Notes: generated from the letters alone by a model not told the origin. Positions 1 through 9,180 are shown, counted from the first letter of the stretch. The stretch: DNA of 64,000 bases from an uncultured Rubrobacteraceae bacterium (GCA_902806065.1 CADCVE010000054.1:26503-90502), one strand, 5' to 3'. Program-made: numbers and translations.

Positions 1-328
1 CTATTACGGGATCGGTAACGGCACATCCGAATGACGAATCCGCGGCGAATGGAACGATGAGATTCCCATAGAGGTGGTGCAGGACATCCCAGCCAGTATG
101 CAAAAGCCATCCAACGCCTATGAAACCATACGATCGTAGTCCTTTGTACGCACAGTAGGTGAGCACGGCGGTGAAGGCAAATTCCCATACGCCGAACCCT
201 CCATTCAGGTACGCCGCGCCTGCTCCCGTAATAAAGATCGCGTTGAAGTTTCGTCTGCTCGGCTCTTCTAACAAGGAAGTGAGCGAAATATAGATAAACG
301 CGATAAGGATCGGCGCGAGTATAGTCAT
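1..328 (-). CDS. DUF6010-like membrane protein (partial, runs off the window)
   Basis: Not in the ORF track because it is cut by the window edge. The reverse strand is open from an ATG at 328 to position 1 (109 codons, no stop). It encodes hydrophobic segments (start MTILAPILIAFIYISLTSLL) and a motif HTGWDVLHHLYGN, which resembles the DUF6010 family from memory. Function unknown; probably an integral membrane protein. No clear Shine-Dalgarno precedes ATG 328. A strong AAAGGGG sequence instead precedes an 11-codon reading frame (ATG at 360) whose TGA overlaps this ATG as ATGA, so translation could be coupled. The C-terminus is outside the window. Confidence 0.6.
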   Translation of the reverse strand, partial: MTILAPILIAFIYISLTSLLEEPSRRNFNAIFITGAGAAYLNGGFGVWEFAFTAVLTYCAYKGLRSYGFIGVGWLLHTGWDVLHHLYGNLIVPFAADSSFGCAVTDPVI

Positions 329-370
329 GATGGGCTGGGCCTGGATTCCCTCAACAACATTGTTCCCCTT

Positions 371-576
371 TCATGGAGCGATCCCGTGCAAGAGTTTGAA
401 CTCGGAATCCTTGACGAGAACCGTCGCGGGATCGGCGTTCGTCATGATTTCGTAGACGCGTACACTTTCAAGCCCTTCTTCTGCCTAGTCCAGTAGTAGC
501 CGCCCTGTTGTTACGGTTGCCTGCCTGCGTCGGACGACGAATCGGCGACTAATCCTCGCACGCGAACGTGAGCCAT
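371..576 (-). pseudogene. possible decayed small ORF
   Basis: A GGGAGG sequence precedes an ATG at 576 (MAHVRVRG...). That frame closes after about 21 codons. A shifted frame then continues through one in-frame TAG into a plausible coding stretch (EGLESVRVYEIMTNADPA) ending at TGA 371-373. One frameshift plus one stop suggests a short gene in decay, on the same strand as the DUF6010 gene and upstream of it. I do not recognise the family, and this could be chance open sequence. Confidence 0.25.
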
Positions 577-786
577 CTCCACAACCTCCCGATGGGTGTC
601 TCGACTTTGTCGACCTCATACTAAGCTGCCGACGCGACACCGGAAAGTGGCACGATTGACAAGTACCAACGAGTTTTCGCCATTAGGCTAAAGATCCCGC
701 TTTTGCTGCTCACGAGAAGGCAATATCACCGTGGGCAAGCAATAGCTGAGGTTGGAAAGATATGTTCGAGCGGGTATGTTGCTGCT
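577..786. other. intergenic region upstream of the GlxA-type regulator
   Basis: Divergent spacer between the decayed reverse-strand frame and the + strand regulator. The ORF track extends the regulator to a TTG at 703, but those 28 extra residues look non-native. No convincing promoter pair was found. Confidence 0.4.
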
Positions 787-1737
787 ATGCACACGGTCGC
801 TGTTCTGGCTCTGGATGGGGTGCTGGCCTTTGATCTGTCTACCCCGGTCGAGGTCTTCGGTCGCGTCCGGCTGCCCAACGGGCGGGCGCCGTACCAGGTG
901 CGCGTCTGCGCCCCGACGGACGAGGTCGATGTGGGGGCGTTCTCCATGCGTGCCCCTTGGGGGGTGGACGCGCTCGCAGGGGCCGACACGATCATCCTTC
1001 CCGGACTGGCCGACCCTACGGTGTCGATCTCCGAGGACGTTCTGGATGCGTTGCGAGCCGCGGCGGAGGGTGGCACCCGGGTCGCGTCGATCTGCGTGGG
1101 CGCGTTCACCTTGGCCGCCACCGGGCTTCTAAACGGTTTGCGCGCGACGACGCACTGGGCCGCGGCGAAAGAGCTCTCTCGCTTGTACCCGGATGTTGAT
1201 GTAGACGCAGACGTCCTTTTCGTAGACAACGGGCGGATCCTGACTTCTGCCGGTGCCGCCGCCGGGCTAGACCTTTGTTTGCATATGGTCCGTCAGGATC
1301 ACGGCGCTGCTGTGGCAGCCGACGCTGCCCGGATAGCCGTGATGCCCCTGGAGCGGGATGGCGGGCAGGCCCAATACATCGTGCACGAGCAACCAGGCGC
1401 GGATGGGGCCAGCCTCGAACCACTGTTACGGTGGATGGAAGAGAACGCTCACCGGGAACTCACCCTCGACTGCATCGCGACCCGGGCGATGATGAGTACC
1501 CGCACCTTAAACCGGCGCTTCCGCGAGCAGACCGGCACGACCCCGCTGCAATGGCTACACAGGTCCCGAATCCGCCAGGCGCAATACCTGCTCGAAACCA
1601 CGGGGCATTCCGTCGAGCGGATCGCTATCCGCGTCGGATTTGGCTCCCAGACGACCTTCCGTGATCGCTTTAAGAGGCTCGTGGGCACCAGCCCACAGGT
1701 TTACAGGCGTACGTTTCAAGGCCCACCGGCATGCTGA
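787..1737 (+). CDS. GlxA-family AraC-type transcriptional regulator with DJ-1/PfpI domain
   Basis: About 316 aa from the ATG at 787. That start is preferred over the TTG at 703 because the protein then begins MHTVAVLALDGV, the first beta strand of the DJ-1/PfpI-like fold. Residues 1-170 form that domain, with a nucleophile-elbow motif SICVGAFTLA around Cys103. Residues 215-310 form the AraC double helix-turn-helix, including MSTRTLNRRF and the second HTH GFGSQTTFRDRFKRLVGTSP. Family members are DNA-binding activators of small operons, often amino acid or amine catabolism. The ligand cannot be read here. It is monocistronic, with no obvious target operon beside it. Confidence 0.85.
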   Translation: MHTVAVLALDGVLAFDLSTPVEVFGRVRLPNGRAPYQVRVCAPTDEVDVGAFSMRAPWGVDALAGADTIILPGLADPTVSISEDVLDALRAAAEGGTRVASICVGAFTLAATGLLNGLRATTHWAAAKELSRLYPDVDVDADVLFVDNGRILTSAGAAAGLDLCLHMVRQDHGAAVAADAARIAVMPLERDGGQAQYIVHEQPGADGASLEPLLRWMEENAHRELTLDCIATRAMMSTRTLNRRFREQTGTTPLQWLHRSRIRQAQYLLETTGHSVERIAIRVGFGSQTTFRDRFKRLVGTSPQVYRRTFQGPPAC

Positions 1738-2167
1738 CCGTGCGATTCGTTCTGCGCAGCGACAACGAGTCCCGCACCCATTCTGCTTTGCACCAGGGGC
1801 CAGCTACGCAAGGAGTAGACCTGGAAGAAGGTTATCGCCCTGACCATTCACTAGCTCCTTAGCAATCAAAACGGCGCATTCATGCAGAACAAAGTAAACA
1901 AAAGCGCCGAACGAGAGAGAGGAGAGCGAAAACGGAGGAAGCGCGTGTAAGATTAGGTTATCCCTGTTCCTCTGAACTCTGTCCAAGCGCTCAAACCGGA
2001 ACTCGTGAAGGGACTGGGTAAGGGCTTCTTGCGAAGCGACGCTTGGGCGGTACGGCTCTTCTGGGCCGGGTCGTTTGCGGTCATACCGCTAAGCGGCGTT
2101 TAGGGTTGCTAGTAGTGGTTTAATTAGCGTGCAATGCTGGGGTTTACCATAGTCATTTAGAGAGGAC
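1738..2167. other. intergenic region upstream of aroC
   Basis: 430 bp with no convincing gene; a 60-codon reverse ORF (1804-1986) lacks coding character. It holds overlapping dyads at about 2077-2096 (GCGGTCATACCGC and CCGCTAAGCGG) and a -10-like TACCAT at about 2145 without a good -35. An aro operon promoter is expected here but I cannot place it. Confidence 0.35.
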
Positions 2168-2179
2168 GTGTTTTCGGGC

Positions 2180-3352
2180 GTGAGGTTTGATTTTGCAACG
2201 GCGGGTGAGTCGCACGGGCCTGGGGAGGTGACCCTGGTAAGCGGGGTGCCGGCGGGTCTCGGGCTCCTCTCGGGAGATGTCAACGGCGATCTGGCGCGCA
2301 GGCAGCGGGGCTACGGGCGCGGCGGCCGCCAGAAGATAGAGAAGGATGAGATCGAGTTCCTAGGCGGCGTGCGCCACGGGTACACCCTCGGGTCCCCGAT
2401 CGCGATGCTCGTACGCAACAACGACTACGCTAACTGGGAGGCCCGGATGACCCCGGACCCACCAGAAGAGACTCCAAAGAAGGTCACGCTCCCGCGCCCC
2501 GGCCACGCGGACCTCGCCGGGATGCAGAAGTACGCCTTCGACGATTTGAGGAACGTCCTCGAACGCTCCAGCGCCCGCGAGACGACCGCCCGGGTCGCCG
2601 CTGGCGGCGTGGCCAGGAAGCTTCTCTCCGAGTTCGGCGTCACCATAAACAGCGCGGTGTACCGTATAGGAGAGGCCGCCATCGAGAAGGAGCAGGCTGC
2701 GCTCCTGGCCGCGAAGGCTGATGACTCGGATGTGCGCTGCCCGGACGAGGACGCGACCGAGAGGATGAAGGCGGAGATCGACGCCGCCCGCTACGCTCGC
2801 GATGCCCTCGGCGGCGAGTTCGTCGTGGTCGCCGAAGGGTGTCCGCCGGGGCTCGGGTCTTATGTGGACTGGCGCGACAAGCTCGATGCGAAGCTGGCTC
2901 AGGCGGTCATGTCTATCAACGCCATAAAAGGTGTGGAGATCGGGCTGGGCTTCGGGGTCGCCAGCCGCCGCTCAAGCGAGGTCCAGGATGAGATCCTGCT
3001 GGAAAACGGCGAGCTCGTCCGGTCTAGCAACCGGTTGGGTGGCTTTGAAGGCGGTATGACGAACGGCGAGCCGGTGGTTGTCGCCGCCGCGATGAAGCCG
3101 ATCTCCACGATAGCCAAGGCGCTACGCACCGTCGACCTCTCGACCTACGAGCCCGCGCGGGCGTTCCGCGAGCGTGCCGACTCCTGCGCCGTGCCCGCCG
3201 CCGCCGTGGTCGGCGAGTCGATGGTCGCGATCATACTAGCCGAAGCGTTCCTGGAGAAGTTCGGCGCGGATAACATGACCGACATCCACGCCTCCTACGA
3301 CTCCTACATGGCTCGCCTCCGCGCCGCCGGCAAACCGGCCCCCGGCAGGTAA
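2180..3352 (+). CDS. aroC: chorismate synthase
   Basis: Converts 5-enolpyruvylshikimate-3-phosphate to chorismate, the last shikimate step, using reduced FMN. About 390 aa, a normal length. The N-terminus carries TAGESHGPG, followed by an RRQRGYGRGGRQ FMN/substrate-binding stretch and RSSARETTARVA, all family hallmarks. The ORF track starts at GTG 2168. GTG 2180 gives the canonical MRFDFATAGESHG start, but the AGAGAGGA sequence ends at 2166, 1 nt from the first GTG and 13 nt from the second, so the start is ambiguous. It is the first gene of an aroC-aroK-aroB-aroQ-efp-nusB-ispA run. Confidence 0.95.
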   Translation: MRFDFATAGESHGPGEVTLVSGVPAGLGLLSGDVNGDLARRQRGYGRGGRQKIEKDEIEFLGGVRHGYTLGSPIAMLVRNNDYANWEARMTPDPPEETPKKVTLPRPGHADLAGMQKYAFDDLRNVLERSSARETTARVAAGGVARKLLSEFGVTINSAVYRIGEAAIEKEQAALLAAKADDSDVRCPDEDATERMKAEIDAARYARDALGGEFVVVAEGCPPGLGSYVDWRDKLDAKLAQAVMSINAIKGVEIGLGFGVASRRSSEVQDEILLENGELVRSSNRLGGFEGGMTNGEPVVVAAAMKPISTIAKALRTVDLSTYEPARAFRERADSCAVPAAAVVGESMVAIILAEAFLEKFGADNMTDIHASYDSYMARLRAAGKPAPGR

Positions 3353-3367
3353 ATCTTGGAGGGGCCA

Positions 3368-3859
3368 TTGGCCATAGTCGGGTATATGGGTAGCGGCAAG
3401 ACCACGGTCGGACGAGTCCTTGCCGAAGAACTCCACTGGAAGTTCTTGGACCTGGACTGGGTCGTGGCTGAGAAGGCGGGGCGGTCTATACCGGAGATCT
3501 TTGAATCCTCCGGGGAGCCTTTCTTCCGCAACCTCGAACGCCTCACGCTACTCGAAGTCCTCGATGGACCCCGGGAGCGCGTGCTCGCCTGCGGAGGCGG
3601 CGTGGTGATAGATCCCCGTAACCGCGCCCGCCTCGCGCAAGTCCCAACAGTCTTTCTGTGGGAGGACGCGGATGTCCTCTTTCGCAGGACACGCGGTCCG
3701 GCGCGCCCCCTGCGCGGCACTAACTTCGAGGACTTCGCCCGCCGCTACGCGGAGCGCCTCCCCTACTACCTGGAGGTGGCTGCCCTCCAAATAAACCCCA
3801 ACGACCGCCCACCCCGCAGCGTCGCCGACGACATCCTGGAATGGATGCAAGGCGAATGA
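3368..3859 (+). CDS. aroK: shikimate kinase
   Basis: Phosphorylates shikimate at the 3-OH using ATP. About 163 aa from TTG 3368, which follows GGAGGGG; the ORF track begins at TTG 3356, inside that Shine-Dalgarno. Visible motifs are the P-loop GYMGSGKTTVG, the shikimate-binding DLDWVV region (canonical DxD), and GGGVV for substrate binding. It follows aroC by a few nucleotides, and its TGA overlaps the ATG of aroB (ATGA), consistent with translational coupling. Confidence 0.93.
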   Translation: MAIVGYMGSGKTTVGRVLAEELHWKFLDLDWVVAEKAGRSIPEIFESSGEPFFRNLERLTLLEVLDGPRERVLACGGGVVIDPRNRARLAQVPTVFLWEDADVLFRRTRGPARPLRGTNFEDFARRYAERLPYYLEVAALQINPNDRPPRSVADDILEWMQGE

Positions 3860-4953
3860 GAGGGAGCGTTAACGTCGCGGCGTCTACCCCTTACGAAGTC
3901 CTTGTGGAACCAGCCCTCGACCTCGCCGATGCCGTCTCCGCTATCTCCCCCGGAGCATCCGGAGAAACGGCCATACTCCTCACCGACTCCACCGTTGGTC
4001 CACTCCACGCCCCCGCCGTCGTCGCGGCAATCCAACGAGCCGGATGGGACGTGCTCGACACCGTAACCGTCCCCGCCGGTGAGGCCTCCAAGAGCCTCTC
4101 TGTCTACGAAGGGGCCGTGCGCGGTCTGGCGGACGCGGGGCTACCTCGCGGCGGTACGCTCTTCGCGCTCGGCGGCGGGGTGGTCGGCGACCTCGGCGGT
4201 TTTATTGCGAGTAGCTATATGCGTGGTATCGGTTTCGTCCAGCTTCCGACCTCCCTGCTCGCAATGGTAGATAGCTCCGTCGGTGGCAAGGTCGGTCTGG
4301 ACCTCCCCGAAGGCAAGAACCTCCTGGGAGCCTTTCTACAACCTCGCCTCGTCGCCGCGAACCTCGACTGGCTGGAGACCCTCCCCGCCAGCGAGGTCTC
4401 TCACGGTCTCGCCGAGGTTATCAAGATGGGCCTCCTCGCTGGCGGAGAGTTCTTCGAGGATCTTCAGCGCCTCCTGGAGGCCGCGCGCGTGGGAGACTCT
4501 GAGGCCCTGCAAGCCCTGATCCTGCACTCCGTCCGCTACAAAGCCTTCATCGTCTCCGAAGACGAACGCGAGGCCGGCCCACGCGCCGTCCTCAACTACG
4601 GTCACACCATCGGCCACGGTCTCGAAGCCGCCGCGAGCTACGACCTCCCCCACGGTCAGGCTATCGCCCTCGGCATGCTCGCCGCCGCCCGGCTAAGTAG
4701 AGAGAAGTTCGACGTAGACCTCATCGGTCTCCACGAAGACCTCCTACGCGCCGCCGGCCTCCCACTAAAGGCGCCCATGACCGCCGTGCAGCCCGTCCTC
4801 GCCGCGATGGGCCGGGACAAAAAGCGCCGCGGCTCTGACCAGGCCGGAACACACCGCTTCATTCTCCTGAACGACGTCGGCCAACCACAGCGTGACGTGC
4901 CGGTCAGCTCCGCCGAAGCCCGCCGCGCAATAGAGGCTACCATTGCCTCCTAG
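3856..4953 (+). CDS. aroB: 3-dehydroquinate synthase
   Basis: Second shikimate-pathway enzyme: NAD- and metal-dependent cyclisation of DAHP to 3-dehydroquinate. I chose ATG 3856, in frame with the ORF-track start 3841, because it forms an ATGA overlap with the aroK stop and gives a normal 365 aa. Motifs include the NAD-binding GGGVVGDLGGFIAS, the active-site segment TSLLAMVDSSVGGKVG, the metal-binding Glu in HGLAEVIK, and histidines in NYGHTIGHGLE. The gene overlaps aroQ by 11 bp. Confidence 0.95.
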   Translation: MRGSVNVAASTPYEVLVEPALDLADAVSAISPGASGETAILLTDSTVGPLHAPAVVAAIQRAGWDVLDTVTVPAGEASKSLSVYEGAVRGLADAGLPRGGTLFALGGGVVGDLGGFIASSYMRGIGFVQLPTSLLAMVDSSVGGKVGLDLPEGKNLLGAFLQPRLVAANLDWLETLPASEVSHGLAEVIKMGLLAGGEFFEDLQRLLEAARVGDSEALQALILHSVRYKAFIVSEDEREAGPRAVLNYGHTIGHGLEAAASYDLPHGQAIALGMLAAARLSREKFDVDLIGLHEDLLRAAGLPLKAPMTAVQPVLAAMGRDKKRRGSDQAGTHRFILLNDVGQPQRDVPVSSAEARRAIEATIAS

Positions 4954-5386
4954 GATCTTCGTCCTCAACGGGGTCAACCTCGGAACCCTCGGACAACGCC
5001 GCCCGGAAGTTTACGGAACCCTAACCTTGAACGATATCGAGAGTCTCTTGAAGACCGAGTTCCCTGTTGTGGAGTTCGAGTTCAGGCAGACGGACTACGA
5101 GGGAGAGATGGTGGGCTTTGTGCGGGAGGCGGGGGGAGCGGCGGGTCTGGCAATAAATCCCGGGGCGTGGACACACTACTCGTATGCTCTGCACGATGCC
5201 CTGGAGGCCTTGGATGTACCGAAGGTAGAGGTTCACTTGTCAAACGTTCACAAGAGAGAGGAATGGCGGCGGCGTTCGGTCGTGTCACCGGCGGTGGACG
5301 CGGTGGTGGCGGGGATGGGGGCGCATGGTTACGCGGCTGCGGTTCGGTACGTGCTCGAGCGTGGAGAAGGTCAAGTCAGCGGGTGA
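4943..5386 (+). CDS. aroQ: type II 3-dehydroquinate dehydratase
   Basis: Trans-dehydration of 3-dehydroquinate to 3-dehydroshikimate. 147 aa from TTG 4943, preceded by GAGG. The family start FVLNGVNLGTLGQRRPEVYG holds the catalytic Arg and Tyr, NPGAWTHYS the substrate-binding Asn, and EVHLSNVHKREEWRRRS plus GMGAHGY the C-terminal signature. A G-rich shift in codon choice begins about 90 bp into the gene, while aroK and aroB are C-rich. Confidence 0.93.
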   Translation: MPPRIFVLNGVNLGTLGQRRPEVYGTLTLNDIESLLKTEFPVVEFEFRQTDYEGEMVGFVREAGGAAGLAINPGAWTHYSYALHDALEALDVPKVEVHLSNVHKREEWRRRSVVSPAVDAVVAGMGAHGYAAAVRYVLERGEGQVSG

Positions 5387-5540
5387 GGAAACGCGTATTG
5401 GTGTGTAGAGCCATGTGTGAAAGGGTGCTCGCCTCGTTCGAGGCTTGGTGGGGGCGACCGTAAATCGAGCAAATTGTGCAATAATGGACCGGCATTTTAG
5501 AGTAACGAGTCTAGTGTCTTTTGAGGAGTAGCAAGCAGGG

Positions 5541-6098
5541 ATGATCTCCACGAACCAGTTCAGGAACGGAGCGGCTATCCGGGTGGATGGCAAGCGCTTC
5601 ACCATTTTGTACTTCCAGCACGTCAAGCCCGGCAAGGGCGGGGCCTTTGTCAGGACTCGGTTACGGAACCTCGACACGGGGGCCATTATCGAGAAGACCT
5701 TCCGGGCCAGCGAGAAGCTAGAGAGTGTGAGGACCGAGTCGCGGGTTATGCAGTTCCTGTACCGCGATGGGGACCTCTACTACTTTATGGACTCCGAGAA
5801 CTACGAGCAGACCGCTGTCCCGGTCGAGGTCATAGGCGAGTCTGCGGGCTTTATCGTCCCGAACGGGGAGGTAAAGGTACTCTCGGCGGATGGTGGGGTC
5901 GTGAGCATCGAGCCTCCGGCGCACGTAGACCTGGAGGTGGTCGAGACCGACCCGGGCCTGAAGGGTGATACCGCTACCGGAGGCAGCAAGCCCGCGACGC
6001 TGGAGACGGGGCTCGTGGTACAGGTGCCGCTCTTCGTCAATATCGGGGAGAGGGTGCGGGTGGACACACGCACCAATGAATACCTGACGAGGGTTTAG
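5541..6098 (+). CDS. efp: elongation factor P
   Basis: Ribosome-bound factor that relieves stalling at polyproline stretches. 185 aa, three beta-barrel (KOW, OB, OB) domains, usual length. The loop that reaches the peptidyl-transferase centre reads [12 protein letters not shown], with the conserved lysine at about residue 32. Whether it is modified cannot be told, and no modification gene (epmA/B or ymfI) is seen nearby. ATG start behind GCAGGG. A 14-proline run is encoded in this same window (26216-26674), a natural EF-P client. Confidence 0.95.
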   Translation: MISTNQFRNGAAIRVDGKRFTILYFQHVKPGKGGAFVRTRLRNLDTGAIIEKTFRASEKLESVRTESRVMQFLYRDGDLYYFMDSENYEQTAVPVEVIGESAGFIVPNGEVKVLSADGGVVSIEPPAHVDLEVVETDPGLKGDTATGGSKPATLETGLVVQVPLFVNIGERVRVDTRTNEYLTRV

Positions 6099-6110
6099 AG
6101 AGGCTTCTTT

Positions 6111-6557
6111 TTGAGCAGCCGGCGCACCGCCCGCAAGAACGCCTTTCTCACGCTGTACCAGAGTGACGTCACGTCCAGGCCCGTAAGTGAGACTTTGAGA
6201 CTCTGGCGTGCGTATCGCGGTGAGATTGATCCTCATGCGGAGATGCTTGCTCGCGGGGTCGAGGAGGAGCGCGAAGACCTCGATGAGAGGCTCGGCGAGG
6301 TCTCCGTCGGGTGGCCGGTACATCGCATGAGCGCAATAGACCGTACTATCTTGCGTCTCGCGCTCTACGAGATGTTGCACGTAGAGGATCTGCCCGCCGA
6401 GGTGGCTATCAACGAGGCTGAGGAGCTCGCGCAGGGTTTCTCCAGCGAAGAGGCGCCCCAGTTCGTCGGCGGCGTTCTGCGCGGGGCGAAGGACGCCTGG
6501 CTCGGGGAATTCGAACAGGAGATCGAGAGCCAAGACCACCCGGTAGAGCATGGATAA
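6111..6557 (+). CDS. nusB: transcription antitermination factor NusB
   Basis: 148 aa RNA-binding antitermination factor that pairs with NusE (S10) at boxA of rRNA operons. TTG start at 6111, 8 nt behind GAGAGG. The N-terminus SSRRTARKNAFLTLYQSDV is the arginine-rich NusB signature, and the C-terminal half has DRTILRLALYEML and AINEAEELAQGFSSEEAPQFV, also characteristic. It lies 12 bp after efp, the common efp-nusB pairing, and overlaps ispA by 8 bp. Confidence 0.93.
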   Translation: MSSRRTARKNAFLTLYQSDVTSRPVSETLRLWRAYRGEIDPHAEMLARGVEEEREDLDERLGEVSVGWPVHRMSAIDRTILRLALYEMLHVEDLPAEVAINEAEELAQGFSSEEAPQFVGGVLRGAKDAWLGEFEQEIESQDHPVEHG

Positions 6558-7482
6558 GGGCATCGATAGAACGCGCGGCGCTTCACGGAGCGCCGCGCGT
6601 GGCTCGTCGCGGTGGGAGGAGCATCGGGTGCGGTTCGAGGAGTATCTGGAGGGGCTGGTGTTCTCGGAGGAGCCCCGGCTCGCGGGGCTTGTGGAGGTCA
6701 TGCGCTACTCGATGCTCGGCGGGGGCAAAAGGGTGCGTCCGACGTTGTGCATGGAGGTTGCGGGCGTCTTTGGGGCCGATCCGGGGCTCGTGTTACCGAG
6801 TGCGGCGGCGGTGGAGTTGATCCACACGTATTCTCTGATCCACGACGACTTGCCGGCAATGGATGATGACGATTACAGGCGTGGCAGACCGACGGCCCAC
6901 AAGAAGTACGGAGAGGCGATGGCTATTCTGGCGGGCGACGCCTTTTTTGGGGAGTCGTTGACCCTTATCACCTTGCATCAGGAGGGGTCGGCGGAGCAAG
7001 TTCTGGAGGTCGTGCGCGAGCTCGCTGGTTCGACCGGCGTGAACGGGATGGTTGGGGGGCAAGTCATAGACATGAATCAGACCGGGGTGGGGGAGGCGAC
7101 GGACCCCGAGACCCTCTGTATGATCCACACGTTCAAGACCGGCGCGCTGATCCGGTCAAGCGCGAGGATAGGCGCGATCCTCGCGGGCGCCGATGAGCGC
7201 GGGCAGGCGGCCATCTCGGAGTACGCGATGGAGCTTGGCCTGTGCTTCCAGATCGTGGACGACGTACTCGACGCTACCTCCACCCGAGAGGTCCTGGGCA
7301 AGAGTGCCGGGAGCGACGCCGAGCAAGGCAAGGCGACCTTTGTCGGCGTTTACGGTCTCGATGGCGCCCGGAAAGAGGCGGACACGGCCGCTGAGAAGGC
7401 GCTCGCGGCCCTCTCGACGATAGACGGCGACACCTCGGGCCTCGGAGAGCTGGTCCTCTTCGTCCGCCACCGGGGTTTCTAG
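6550..7482 (+). CDS. ispA: polyprenyl synthetase, probably farnesyl diphosphate synthase
   Basis: Condenses IPP with allylic diphosphates. 310 aa. The first aspartate-rich motif DDLPAMDDDD (about residues 99-108) is preceded by HTYSLIH, almost identical to E. coli IspA, with an aromatic residue five positions upstream that limits chain length. The second motif is QIVDDVLD. GGGKRVRP binds diphosphate. The ATG overlaps the nusB stop. The N-terminal ~20 residues are rich in Arg/Ser and not family-typical. Product chain length (C15 or C20) is inferred only. Confidence 0.88.
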   Translation: MDKGIDRTRGASRSAARGSSRWEEHRVRFEEYLEGLVFSEEPRLAGLVEVMRYSMLGGGKRVRPTLCMEVAGVFGADPGLVLPSAAAVELIHTYSLIHDDLPAMDDDDYRRGRPTAHKKYGEAMAILAGDAFFGESLTLITLHQEGSAEQVLEVVRELAGSTGVNGMVGGQVIDMNQTGVGEATDPETLCMIHTFKTGALIRSSARIGAILAGADERGQAAISEYAMELGLCFQIVDDVLDATSTREVLGKSAGSDAEQGKATFVGVYGLDGARKEADTAAEKALAALSTIDGDTSGLGELVLFVRHRGF

Positions 7483-7498
7483 CGGCCCGGCAGAAGCA

Positions 7499-8368
7499 GT
7501 GAAAGGGACGGGGAAACCCCCCAGCGTACCCGAAAACGCCTCGCGAAAGAACACTACCCGAAGCAGCAAACGCAAAGCCGCGCTACGCTTGGACGCCTTG
7601 CTCGTAGAGAGGGGTTTCGTGGAGAGTCGAACGAGGGCGCAAGCATTAGTCATGTCAGGCGCCGTGCGGATCGGCGGCGAGGTCGTTACCAAAGCTGGTC
7701 TGAGTGTCCCGCCCGGCTCGGACCTCCAGGTAGAGGCGCCACGGGGAAGCTCATTCGTTTCCCGAGCCGGGGAGAAGCTGGACCACGCCCTCGACGCGTT
7801 CGGAGTCGAGGTCGAAGGCCGCGATTGCCTGGACGCGGGGGCCTCCACCGGCGGTTTCACAGACGTGCTGCTGCGCCGCGGCGCTGGCAGGGTCGTCGCG
7901 GTGGATGTCGGCTACGGACAGCTTGACTGGGCCCTCCGGCAAGACCAGCGCGTCGCGGTTATGGAGCGCACCAACGCCCGCTACCTCTCCGGAGAAGACC
8001 TGCCATTCGCGCCTGACTTGCTGGTCGCCGACCTCTCCTTTATCTCTCTGGTGGTCGCTCTCTCGAATCTGTTGGCTACCGCGCCGTCCATCCGCGAGGC
8101 GATAGTGCTCGTCAAGCCACAGTTCGAGGCTGGTCCGAAGCAGGTGGGACGTGGCGGGCTCGTGCGGGACGCGGCGGTGCGCGCGGCGGTGATCCGCAAG
8201 GTGGCCGGGGCGTTCGAGGGTCTGGGGTTCGGGGCCGTGGACGTGACGCGTTCGCCGGTCGCGGGGAGGCGGGCTGGTAACGTGGAGTACCCTCTGCGGC
8301 TCTTGCGCGGCGTGGAGGCGACGCTGGACGAGGGACGCATCCTCGCGGTAGTAGGGGAAGAGGTTTGA
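7499..8368 (+). CDS. tlyA: TlyA-family rRNA 2'-O-methyltransferase / S4-domain protein
   Basis: 289 aa. An S4 RNA-binding domain (about residues 30-90, LDALLVERGFVESRTRAQAL) is followed by an FtsJ-like Rossmann methyltransferase with SAM motif LDAGASTGGFTDVLL. Family members methylate 16S/23S rRNA 2'-hydroxyls. GTG start; the first ~28 residues are a basic tail not seen in typical 268-aa homologues, so the true start may be downstream. The stop overlaps the nadK start. tlyA-nadK-recN is a conserved order in actinobacteria and firmicutes. Confidence 0.9.
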   Translation: MKGTGKPPSVPENASRKNTTRSSKRKAALRLDALLVERGFVESRTRAQALVMSGAVRIGGEVVTKAGLSVPPGSDLQVEAPRGSSFVSRAGEKLDHALDAFGVEVEGRDCLDAGASTGGFTDVLLRRGAGRVVAVDVGYGQLDWALRQDQRVAVMERTNARYLSGEDLPFAPDLLVADLSFISLVVALSNLLATAPSIREAIVLVKPQFEAGPKQVGRGGLVRDAAVRAAVIRKVAGAFEGLGFGAVDVTRSPVAGRRAGNVEYPLRLLRGVEATLDEGRILAVVGEEV

Positions 8369-9180
8369 GCGAGGCCGTCGGGAAGATCCGGAAGGTCGGG
8401 ATCGTCGCGAACCCCAAGGTCGACGATGGACACTCCGAGCGTCTGGTTCGTATTCTGGAGGAGAGAGGAGTCGAGGTCCAGCGTCTGGAGAAGCCTGCGG
8501 AGCCCACGGGAGACCGGAAGGATGGGAGTACTGACCTCGTATTCGTGCTCGGCGGAGATGGGACGATGCTAAGGGCGTCGAGGATGTATCCGGGGCGGGT
8601 GTTGCTCGGGGTCAACCTCGGCACGGTCGGCTTCATGAGCGGGATGCGGCCGGAGGATTTGGAGTCAGGGGTGGAGAAAGTCCTCAACGGGGCGTTGCAC
8701 ATCCAGGATTACCGGATGCTGGAGATCCGCATGAAGGGCGAGGAAAAAGTCCGCCTGGCGGCGAACGACGCCGTGCTACTCAAGGAGAAGCCACACCAGA
8801 TCGCTGCGGTAGACGTAGCCGTCAACGGGGAGGACCTGGTCTCCTACCAGTGCGACGGGCTGATAGCCGCGACCCCTTTAGGTTCGACTGCCTACGCCCT
8901 CTCTGCTGGAGGGCCTTTGATCTCCGGCGACATCGCCTGCTTCGTGCTCGTACCAATTGCCCCGCATTCTCTGGTGAGCCGTCCGCTCGTGCTGGGCGAG
9001 GACCAAGTCGTGGAACTGCGCATAAAGGAGCGGGATGCGTTGCTCTCGCTAGATGGGGGGGACCCGGAGGTGATCCCCGCTGGCGAGAACCTCTCCGTGG
9101 GCCTCTCGCACGAAAGCGTTAAAATAGGCAGGACCGACGAGTGGAGCTGGTGGCGGGCCGTGCGGAGGACTTTCCTGTAG
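8365..9180 (+). CDS. nadK: NAD kinase
   Basis: ATP- or polyphosphate-dependent phosphorylation of NAD to NADP. 271 aa. The catalytic GGDGTMLRA motif and the NAD-binding PLGSTAYALSAGGPLI signature are both intact. TTG start overlapping the tlyA TGA (TTGA) with GGAAGAGG immediately upstream. The glycine-rich NLGTVGFM segment is also present. Confidence 0.94.
   Translation: MSEAVGKIRKVGIVANPKVDDGHSERLVRILEERGVEVQRLEKPAEPTGDRKDGSTDLVFVLGGDGTMLRASRMYPGRVLLGVNLGTVGFMSGMRPEDLESGVEKVLNGALHIQDYRMLEIRMKGEEKVRLAANDAVLLKEKPHQIAAVDVAVNGEDLVSYQCDGLIAATPLGSTAYALSAGGPLISGDIACFVLVPIAPHSLVSRPLVLGEDQVVELRIKERDALLSLDGGDPEVIPAGENLSVGLSHESVKIGRTDEWSWWRAVRRTFL

Noticed and set aside
1804-1986. 60-codon reverse ORF before aroC
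   Set aside because: No Shine-Dalgarno, weak third-position GC, no known motif.
5431-5444. GCCTCGTTCGAGGC dyad between aroQ and efp as a terminator
   Set aside because: Loop too tight for a 6-bp stem and no U-tract; likely chance in GC-rich DNA.
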